From an uncultured bacterium (GTDB taxonomy: Bacteria > Verrucomicrobiota > Kiritimatiellia > RFP12 > UBA1067): DNA of 32,361 nucleotides. Positions 21,667 to 30,400 of the stretch are shown here, piece after piece (within the stretch, counting starts at the first letter, position 1; each line of letters begins with the position of its first letter). The stretch is from the NCBI GenBank assembly GCA_902780865.1, contig CACZHC010000034.1:1-32361 (forward strand), read 5' to 3'. Under the pieces are notes generated by a model. The model searched no databases, was not told the DNA's origin, and saw only the letters and a program-made list of their open reading frames with translations. A program made the translations under genes and the position numbers.

Positions 21667-23346
21667 ATGAACATTGCGATTGGTTCCGACCATGGCGGCG
21701 TAGAACTGAAGGCCGCTCTCGTCAACGCCCTTGCGGGCGCCGCGAAGGTCGTCGACATGGGCCCTGCCGACAAGGCAAGCTGCGACTATCCGGACTACGC
21801 GGCGAAAGTCGCCAAGGCCGTGGCCTCCGGCGAGGCCGACTTCGGCATACTTGTCTGCCGCACAGGCATAGGCATGTCGATGGCTGCGAACCGGTTCCAG
21901 AATGTCCGTGCCGCCGTCTGCGCGACAACCGACGCCGCCACCATTACGCGTCAGCACAACGGCGCTAACGTGCTCTGCCTCGGCGCCGACGTCATCTCGC
22001 CGTCCTACGCCGTAGAGATCGCAAAGACGTTCATCGCGACGCCCGTCGACGCGAGCGAGCGCCATGCGCGCCGCCGCTGGAAGCTCGAGCGCGCCGAGCG
22101 TCTTTCCGACTGCTCCGGTCTCATGCGCGAAGACCCCGAGGTGTTTGCCGCGATCGAGGCGCAGACGAAGCAGGAGGACGCCGAGATCAACCTTATCGCG
22201 TCGGAAAACACGTCGTCGCGCGCGTGCCGTGAGGCGGCGGGGTCTGTCCTCATGAACAAGTACGCCGAGGGCTACCCGGGCAAGCGCTGGTACTCGGGCT
22301 GCCTCCCCGTCGATGCGGCCGAGGAGCTTGCGAGGAAGCGCGCGTGCGAGCTTTTCGGCGCGGAGCACGCGAACGTCCAGCCGCACTGCGGCTCGGCTGC
22401 CAACATGGCGGTCTACTTCGCGACGATCAAGCCTGGCGACACGATCATGTCGATGTCGCTCGACCAGGGCGGCCATCTTTCCCACGGTTCTTCGGTGAAC
22501 TTCTCTGGTAAGATCTACAACATCGTTCCCTACACGGTCGACCCGAAGACCGAGATGCTCGACTACGACGCTATGGAGAAGCAGGCGCTTGAAATCAAGC
22601 CCAAGATTCTTCTTACCGGCGCGTCGGCCTATCCGCGCACGATCGACTTTGGGCGCATCCGCGAGATCTGCGACAAGGTCGGCTGCATCATGATGGTCGA
22701 CATGGCCCACATCGCGGGTCTCGTCGCCGGCGGCGCTCATCCGTCGCCCGTTCCCTATGCCGACTTCGTCACGACGACGACGCACAAGACGCTTGGCGGT
22801 CCGCGCGGCGGCATGGTGCTCTGCAAGGAGAAGTGGGCGAAGGCGCTCGACTCCGCCGTCTTCCCCGGCATGCAGGGCGGCCCCCTGGAGAACATCATCG
22901 CCGCGAAGGCGGTCGTCTTCCGCGAGTGGATGAGCGAGGCCAAGAAGGGCTATGCGCAACAGGTCGTGAAGAACTGCCAGGTGATGTGCAAGACCGTCCA
23001 GGATCGCGGCTACCGCATCGTTTCCGGCGGCACTGACAACCACCTCTTTCTCGTCGACGTCAAGAAGTCGAAGGGCATCACCGGCAAGGAGGCCGCGGCC
23101 GCGCTCGACGCCGCCGGCATCATCGTCAACAAGAACACGATCCCCTACGACACCGAGTCTCCCTTCAAGACCTCCGGCATCCGCGTCGGAACTGCGTCCG
23201 CGACGACGCGCGGCATGAAGGAGTCGGAGATGATCAAGATCGGCACGTGGATCGCCGACGTCCTCGACAACATCGCAGACACCACCGTTCAGGAGAGAGT
23301 CAAGCGCGAAGCCGCGGCGCTTGTCGCGAACTTCCCCGTTCCGTAA
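21667..23346 (+). CDS. rpiB-glyA: Fusion of ribose-5-phosphate isomerase B and serine hydroxymethyltransferase
   Basis: 559 residues. Residues 1 to about 140 are RpiB: SDHGG at 7-11, the catalytic C64 in [14 protein letters not shown], and H97 in [13 protein letters not shown]. These match Cys66 and His99 of the E. coli enzyme. After a charged linker (about 140-160), residues 160-559 are a full [44 protein letters not shown] and GGHLSHG. The PLP lysine is K374 in [14 protein letters not shown], and the C-terminal part has [15 protein letters not shown]. The protein would interconvert ribose- and ribulose-5-phosphate, and also serine plus tetrahydrofolate with glycine plus methylene-tetrahydrofolate. 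Both products feed purine synthesis, a plausible reason for fusion. All key residues of both halves appear intact. There is no stop codon at the junction. era follows with a 1-bp overlap (TAATG). Confidence 0.9.
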   Translation: MNIAIGSDHGGVELKAALVNALAGAAKVVDMGPADKASCDYPDYAAKVAKAVASGEADFGILVCRTGIGMSMAANRFQNVRAAVCATTDAATITRQHNGANVLCLGADVISPSYAVEIAKTFIATPVDASERHARRRWKLERAERLSDCSGLMREDPEVFAAIEAQTKQEDAEINLIASENTSSRACREAAGSVLMNKYAEGYPGKRWYSGCLPVDAAEELARKRACELFGAEHANVQPHCGSAANMAVYFATIKPGDTIMSMSLDQGGHLSHGSSVNFSGKIYNIVPYTVDPKTEMLDYDAMEKQALEIKPKILLTGASAYPRTIDFGRIREICDKVGCIMMVDMAHIAGLVAGGAHPSPVPYADFVTTTTHKTLGGPRGGMVLCKEKWAKALDSAVFPGMQGGPLENIIAAKAVVFREWMSEAKKGYAQQVVKNCQVMCKTVQDRGYRIVSGGTDNHLFLVDVKKSKGITGKEAAAALDAAGIIVNKNTIPYDTESPFKTSGIRVGTASATTRGMKESEMIKIGTWIADVLDNIADTTVQERVKREAAALVANFPVP

Positions 23347-24356
23347 TGGCGCTCGTAGCGACAGTCGCGGTTGTGGGGCGCACGAACGCTGGCAAGTCCA
23401 CGCTCGTAAACGCGCTCGTGGGGGAGAAGGTCTCGATCGTATCCCCCGTCGAGCAGACGACGCGCAACACGATACGCGGCATAGTCGCCGACCCGCGCGG
23501 ACAGCTTGTCCTCCTCGACACTCCCGGTCTCCACAAGGCCGTCGGCACCCTCGGCACGCTCCTCAACCGCATGGCACGCAGGAGCGCAGCCGGAGCAGAC
23601 ATCACTTGCGTAGTCTTCGACGCGTCGCAGGAACCTCAGCTCGAGGACATCGGCTGGATGCAGCGTGTTGCGAAGGAGAAGCCCGAGAAGGTCGTCTTCG
23701 TGCTCAACAAGGCCGACAAGTCGCCGTTCTTCGAGAAGATGTTCCGCGACGCGTGGAATGAGGCGTGTGAAATGAGGGACGATGGTAGGGACGTCTCTCA
23801 CCTCTCTAGCGACATTGCTGCGCAATGCTCGCTTCGCTCGGAGGATATGAGACGTCCGCGGTCGCCTTGGAAAGGCGCCCCTACCAAATCGGCCCCTCTT
23901 TGGGTAAAATCGATCTCCACGACCGAGGGCGGCGCGAAGGATGTCCTTGACGCGCTCTTCGGTTTCGCCGAGGAGGGCGAGCTCCTTTTCGACGAAGACA
24001 TCGTGACGGACTATCCTCGCAAGCTCGCGATAGCCGACGCGATCAGGGAGAAATATCTTTCGCATCTCCACCAGGAGCTGCCGCACGAGCTCGGCATCGT
24101 CGTGAAGCGCGTCGTCGACGAAGGTTCTCGATGGTCTGCCGTGGCCGAGGTGCTCGTCAACCGCCCGTCTCAGAAGCCGATAGTGATAGGCAGGTCCGCA
24201 TCCACCATAAAGGCCGTACGCAAGTCGGCGGAGCGCGAGCTGAAGGATGTCTTCGGCATTCCCGTCGCGCTGGAGCTCTGGGTTCGCGTCGAGCCGAACT
24301 GGATGAAGAACCAGAAACTGCTTGCCGAAATGGGCTATCTCGGCGGGCTTGTGTAG
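23346..24356 (+). CDS. era: GTPase Era with in-frame palindromic insertion
   Basis: 336 residues from ATG 23346, which overlaps the glyA stop; no recognisable protein precedes it in frame. The GTPase domain has the P-loop GRTNAGKST (10-18, normally GRPNVGKST), the switch region PVEQTTRNTIRG, DTPGLHK (G3) and NKAD (G4). The KH domain in the C-terminal quarter has IGRSASTIKAVRKSAERELKDVFG and ends LWVRVEPNW. Era binds the 3' end of 16S rRNA and is needed for small-subunit assembly. The protein is longer than the usual roughly 300 residues because 34 extra residues (about 147-180, from GRDVSHL to KGAPT) are encoded by a folded DNA repeat at 23783-23886. The insertion lies between G4 and the G5-like strand (VKSISTTEGG) on the protein surface. 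Since era is normally essential, the protein is presumably functional. Confidence 0.9.
   Translation: MALVATVAVVGRTNAGKSTLVNALVGEKVSIVSPVEQTTRNTIRGIVADPRGQLVLLDTPGLHKAVGTLGTLLNRMARRSAAGADITCVVFDASQEPQLEDIGWMQRVAKEKPEKVVFVLNKADKSPFFEKMFRDAWNEACEMRDDGRDVSHLSSDIAAQCSLRSEDMRRPRSPWKGAPTKSAPLWVKSISTTEGGAKDVLDALFGFAEEGELLFDEDIVTDYPRKLAIADAIREKYLSHLHQELPHELGIVVKRVVDEGSRWSAVAEVLVNRPSQKPIVIGRSASTIKAVRKSAERELKDVFGIPVALELWVRVEPNWMKNQKLLAEMGYLGGLV
23783..23886. repeat. Palindromic element inserted in frame in era
   Basis: Outer inverted ends TGGTAGGG (23783-23790) and CCCTACCA (23879-23886) enclose 88 bp. Inside, GGACGTCTC (23789-23797) pairs with GAGACGTCC (23849-23857), and this arm encloses a smaller hairpin ATTGC/GCAAT (23814-23826). 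A further hairpin, CGCCTT/AAGGCG with loop GGA, is at 23863-23877. The core from GGT to ACC is 102 bp, exactly 34 codons, and has no stop in the era frame. The encoded residues match nothing in Era proteins. This resembles the palindromic elements known to invade protein genes in Rickettsia, but the family here is not one I recognise. Confidence 0.75.
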
Positions 24357-24437
24357 TCGCGCCTGGCAAACGGCGGAGGGAATCTGGCCAGATGCGAAGG
24401 CAACGAGAAGGGCGTTAATCGCATGAAAGAGATACTT

Positions 24438-27400
24438 ATGAATAAAATGACGAAATTATTTATGCTCGCGGCGGTTGCCGCCGCAACGCCGCTTTGGGCG
24501 GACATGACGCTTTGGGGCGACGCGAACTGCGACGGCCAGACCGACATGGCGGATGTCGTCCTCGTCCTGCAGACCCAGTCGAACCCGGCCCAATACGGCC
24601 TCAACGGCTCACACCCGAGCCACATCACGGCGCAGGGCATAGAGAACGCCGATGTCATCGCTCCCCTTGGCGATTTGACGGTAAGCGACGCGTTGCGCAT
24701 CCAGAAGGCGCCTCTGGGAATGATTCCGAACGCACCCGGCCTGCACACGAACAACATGGTCGCGTCAGGCGCAGAAGTCGGGTTCTCGTTCGTGGACGGG
24801 GCGGGCAATCGCACGGTCGCCGTCAAGCCGGGCCAGTCGACCACTTTCGACGTCTTCGTGAACATCTCCGCCGGCGCCCGTCCCATCTCGGCCATCGACG
24901 TGAACTTCGCGTGCTCCAGCCCAATCCAGATTTCCGACATCTCCGATTCCGTGACGGCGTTTGAAGGGCTGACCGTGTCGTCCAACCTGGATGAACTTCG
25001 CGCGAACTACGTTGCGCTCGACGGCTACAGACCGGTTGTGCCGCAGGACGGCAAGGCGGCGTTCAAGCTCAGCGTGACGGTCCCTGCCAATACGCCCGAA
25101 GGCGTGTACACGATCGGCTTCGGCGACAACTGCATGGTGTTCAAGGACAACACGGGCGCCATCTACACGACGTCGGTCACGCCGCTTGCCATCTGCGTGG
25201 GCGCTCCCTACTACGATCCCGTGGGCGGGACCAACGCGGTCCGCAAGACCTACACGGCATACACAGGCCAGACGATGCTCAACGGCGGCTGGTATCTGTT
25301 GACCGGCAACATCACGAACGACGCGCGCATCGCCGTCTCGGGCGACGCGCATCTCATCCTTGCGGACGGCGCGTCGCTCACGGCCAACAAGGGCATCAAC
25401 GTGGACGGCTTCAACCGTCTCACGATCTGGGCGCAGTCCGACGGCGCGAACATGGGCAAGCTGACGGCGACAGGCAACAGCGGTAGCGCGGGCATCGGCG
25501 GGGGAATGCAAGGCTTCGGCGGTACGGTGACGGTCAACGGCGGGAAGGTGTCGGCGACAGGCGACACTGGCGCCGCGGGCATCGGCGGGGGAAATAGAGG
25601 CACCGACGTGACGGTGAAGATCGCCGGCGGCGAGGTGACGGCGCGAGGCGGCCAGTATGCCGCCGGCATCGGCGGGGGAATGCAAGGCTCCGGCGTGACG
25701 GTGACGATCTCCGGCGGCGAGGTAACGGCGACTCGTGGCGCTGGCGGCGACGCGGGCATCGGCGCGGGGAAAGACGGTTCCGGCGTGACGGTGAAGATAA
25801 ATCCTGTTGGCGGAAAAATGATTGACGTGACGGTAACGGGCGGCAAGCTAGGGACGTTCGCGACAGAGCTGGACATCACCGAGCTCGTCGCCGGGAAGGG
25901 CCTCGTGAGGACGCGCGCCGTCATGGGCTACCTCGACCCGACGGATCCGGACAATCCGGTCAAGAAATGCGATGCCTATGCCTACTACGTCGGCCAGACG
26001 ACGCTGACGAGCGGCTGGTACGTGGTGACTGGCGACATCACGAACAATACGCGCATCGTAGTGGAAGGCGACGCGCATCTCATCCTCGCGGACGGCGCGT
26101 CGCTCACGGCCAAAGATGGCATCAAGGTGGAGGTGAAAAACAACGTCACCAACAGCCTCACCATCTGGGCGCAGTCCGACGGCGCAAGCATGGGCAAGCT
26201 GACGGCGAAAGGCAGAAACTATAGCGCCGGCATCGGCGGGGGAAATGGCGGCGCCTGCGGGACGGTGACGGTCAACGGCAGCAAGGTGACTGCGACAGGC
26301 GACAACGGCGGCGCCGGCATCGGCGGGGGAGCTGACGGCGCCGGCGGGACGGTGACGGTCAACGGCGGCAAGGTGACAGCGACAAGCAACAACGGCGGCG
26401 CTGGCATCGGCGGGGGATCTAACGGCGCCTGCGGGACGGTGACGGTAAACGGCGGCGAGGTGACGGCGACAGGCGACAGGGGTGGCGCTGGCATCGGCGG
26501 GGGATCTGGCAGAGCCGGCGGGACGGTGACGGTCACCGGCGGCAAAGTGACGGCGCAAGGCGGCAACGGCGGCGCCGGCATCGGCGGGGGATATGAAAGC
26601 TACGCCGGCGTGATGTTGACGATAAAGCCGTCTGCCGGAACGGCGATCGCGGTGGCGGCGGGCGCGGACGCGGGAAGCGCCACGCCGATAGACGGTTCGC
26701 CGTTCACGGCGCAGAAGGACGTCACCGGTTCACTCGGCGGGAAGAGCTTCGTGTATGTCGGCAAGGCGTTCGAGGCGGGCGACATCGCGCTGACGGCGTA
26801 CGAGGGCGTGTACGACGGCGAAGGGCACACCATCGGCGTCGCCACGAACGCGATCAAGGGGCTGGCGCTGAGGTATTCGTCCTCATCGTCCTCATCGTCC
26901 CCATCCGACACGCCGCCGCTGTTCACGAACGTGTGCGACAGTGTGGTGTCTGTGGAGGCGAGCGCGCCGGGCTACATCGCCTTCACCACCAACGTGACGG
27001 TGAAGATCACGCCGGCGCCGCTCACGGTCACGGCGAAGGACCAGACCTATCGCTACAACGGCATGCAGCAGGGTGAGTCCGACCCCATCTATGCGACACC
27101 CGAAGAGATTGCCGAGAAGGTCATCGTCAACGGGTTGAAGGGTGGGGACACGATCGACCATGTCGAGCTTGGCGGAGAGGCGACTGATGCCGGCTGGTAT
27201 CCTATTGAGCCGAGGGGTGCGGTCGTTGTCAACCCCAACAACGGCGACGTGACGGGCAACTACGACATCAACTATGTGAACGGTACGCTGACGATACTTG
27301 GTGAAGCGGCGGTCTCGAACGTCGTTGCGGCGTCGAGCGAGCCGTGGAACGGGAAGGTCGGCCTCTCGTTCAGCGTCACGAACTCACCGGCGGTGGGCCT

Positions 27401-30400
27401 GCCTGACTGGAACCGGCCGCGCCTCTCCATCGTGGCGACGGACAACGCGACCGGCTCGAACTACGTGGCGGCGGCGTCCGCGCTCACGGGCGACACGGAT
27501 GCGGCGGACGGCGCGCACGCGGTGGAGTGGGACTTCGATGCGCAGGGGCTCAAATTCGCCTCCTCGAACGTCACCTTCACGGTGGCGTACGTCTACATGC
27601 CGGAATGGTGCGTCATAGACCTCTCGGGCGGCAAGGATGCCGTGAGCTATCCCGTCGCGTACATCTCCGACGTCGCCGACCCCGCCACCTTCAACACCGA
27701 CGCCTACAAGACAACGAACCTCGTGATGCACCTCATCAGGCCGGAGGCGGACGGCAAGCAGCCGTTCTACTGCGCCATCTTCGAGACGACGCAGAGGCAG
27801 TGGGAGCTCGTGACGGGCGACCGCCCGAGCAAGTTCAAAGACGACGCCGACTCCCCCATGCGCCCGGTGGAGCAGGTCTCCTGGAACATGATCAGGGGCG
27901 ATTCGGACACCTATGAATGGCCGAATACGAACGCGGTCGATGAGTCGTCCTTCGTCGGCGTCTTGCGCCAAAAGACTGGCCTTAACGCGCTCGACCTCCC
28001 GACCGAAGCGCAATGGGAGTATGCCTGCCGCGCTGGTACGACAACGCAATACAGCTACGGCGACGGCGTTAACGGGGACTACATGTGGTATGAAGTCAAC
28101 TCCACGAACCAGACGCACGTGGTCGGCATAAAACCGCCGAACGACTGGTGGTTCTACGACATGCACGGCAACGTGTGGGAGTGGTGCCTCGATTTCTCTT
28201 GGGGGAAACGGGTGAATCGCGGCGGCAGCTGGAACTTCCAGGCGCCCTACTGCACCTCGTCCTTCGTGTATGTCAGCCCACCGTCGCTCATGAGCACCAG
28301 CATCGGCCTCCGCCTTGTCAGAACCCTGTCTGACGATCCTGCGGAGAGGACCGGCACGGTGTGCGCGAGTACCGCGAGCGAGGCGATCCGGGTCGGGAAG
28401 GACTTCACGGCGGACGAGATCCAGCTCGCGGACTACGCGGGCACGTACGACGGCGAAGGGCACACCATCGGCATCGCCACGAACGCGATCGATGGGCTGG
28501 TGCTGAAGTATGACGGGAAGGACGAGCCGCCGCTGTTCACGAACGTGTGCGATAGGACGGTATCTGTGGAGGCGAGCGCGCCGGGCTACTTCTCCTTCAC
28601 CACCAACGCGACGGTGACGATCGCGCCGCGCGCGGTGACGCTCACGAGCGGCAGTGCGAGCAAGGTGTACGACGGCACGGAGCTCACATGCGACGACGTG
28701 GCTGTCGGCGGCGACGGCTTCGTGGTCGGCGAGGGCGCGACGTACCGCGTGACCGGCGAACTGATGCATGCGAGCGAGGGCAAAAACACGTTCACCTACG
28801 CGCTCAATGCCGGCACGGACGCGGCGAACTACGCAATCACGACCGTGAACGGCAGGCTGCTGATCGTGAAGCGCACGGTGACGCTCACGAGCGGCAGTGC
28901 GAGCAAGGTTTACGACGGCACGGCGCTGACGTGCGCAGACGTGGCTGTCGGCGGCGACGGCTTCGTTGACGGCGAGGGCGCGACGTACGACGTGACCGGC
29001 GCGCAGACGCACGTTGGCGTGGGCACGAACACGTTCACCTATGCGCTCAATGTCGGCGCGGGGGACTACGATATCACGACCGTGAACGGCACCTTGACGG
29101 TGACGAAGGCGGCGAATGCGTGGACGGCGGATCCGTCGATCGCGGGCTGGACGTACGGCGAGGCGGCCGGCGTGCCGAACATGGGCGGCGCGACGTTCGG
29201 CACGGCGACGGTGACGTACTCGGCGGAGGTAGGCGACGCGGGCGACTACACGGCCACGTTCACCGTCGCGGGCACGGAGGACTACGAGGGGCTCACGTTC
29301 GAGGTGCCGTTCACCATCGCGCGCGCCACGTTCGCCGATGGCGACATCGTGCTCACGGACTACGCGGGCACGTACGACGGCGAAGGGCACGGGATTGGGA
29401 TCGAGACCAACGCGATCCCGGGCCTGGTGCTGCGGTATTCGTCCTCATCGTCCCCAATGTCCCCGCCGTCCCCATCCGACACGCTTCCGCTGTTCACGGA
29501 CGTGACCAACGTGACGGTGTGGGTTGAGGCGAGTGCGCCGAACTACGTGTCCTTCACCACCAACGCGACGGTGACGATCGCGCCGCGCACGGTGACGCTC
29601 ACGAGCGGCAGCGCGGAGAAGGTGTACGACGGCACGGCGCTCACGTGCGCCGACGTGGCTGTCGGCGGCGACGGCTTCGTGGTCGGCGAGGGCGCGACGT
29701 ATGACGTGACCGGCTCGCAGACGCACGTGGGCGTGGGCGAAAACGCATTCACCTACGCGCTGAACGACGGCACGGACGCGGACAACTACGAGATCACGAC
29801 CGCGAACGGCACGCTCACGGTCGAGCCGTGTGAACTGACAGATGATGCGGTGGAAGTGGAACTGGACCTGTCGGAAGGGGGCTATGTCGGCGATGGCACA
29901 GCGAAGACGCCCGACATCTCCATCACGTGCGGCGGACGTCTGCTCATCGAGGGCGAGGACTACGACGTCCTCTACACGAACAACGTTGAGCCGGGCACGG
30001 CGACTGTGACGGTGACGTTCAAGGGCGACTACTCGGGCACGGCGAGCGCGACATTCACGATTGCCGAACCCGAACCCGAGCCCGAACCTGAGCCAGAGCC
30101 TGAACCAGAGCCGGAACCCGAGGCGCGGCGCGTCTTGTGGTACACAGACGAGGCGTTCAGTCTCGGACGCGCGGCGACATACGACGGCTATCTGGTTGAC
30201 ACCAATGCGAACGACGCGGTCGTGGGCACCATTCGCGTGAAAGCGGGTAAGCCCAACAGGAAGACCGGCGTTTCGCGACTCACGGTGACGGTGCGCCTCA
30301 TCGGGCGGAAGCAGATCACGGTGAGAGGCAAGACCTTTGACGGCACGTTCAGCAAGCTGGCCGGCGGAGAGGTCCTTGACCTTGTGCTTGGGCTCCACTC

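Noticed and set aside
23247..23345. Earlier start for era inside glyA
   Set aside because: Residues before [12 protein letters not shown] are arginine-rich shadow sequence; Era homology starts at the ATG overlapping the glyA stop codon.
23783..23886. tRNA gene within era
   Set aside because: The branched fold has a 7-8-bp outer stem, but there is no anticodon arm of proper size, no T-loop GTTC..A consensus and no discriminator layout.
25488..26595. CRISPR array
   Set aside because: Repeats are 87-90 bp, in frame, coding for glycine-rich beta-helix units, with no unrelated spacers and no cas genes.
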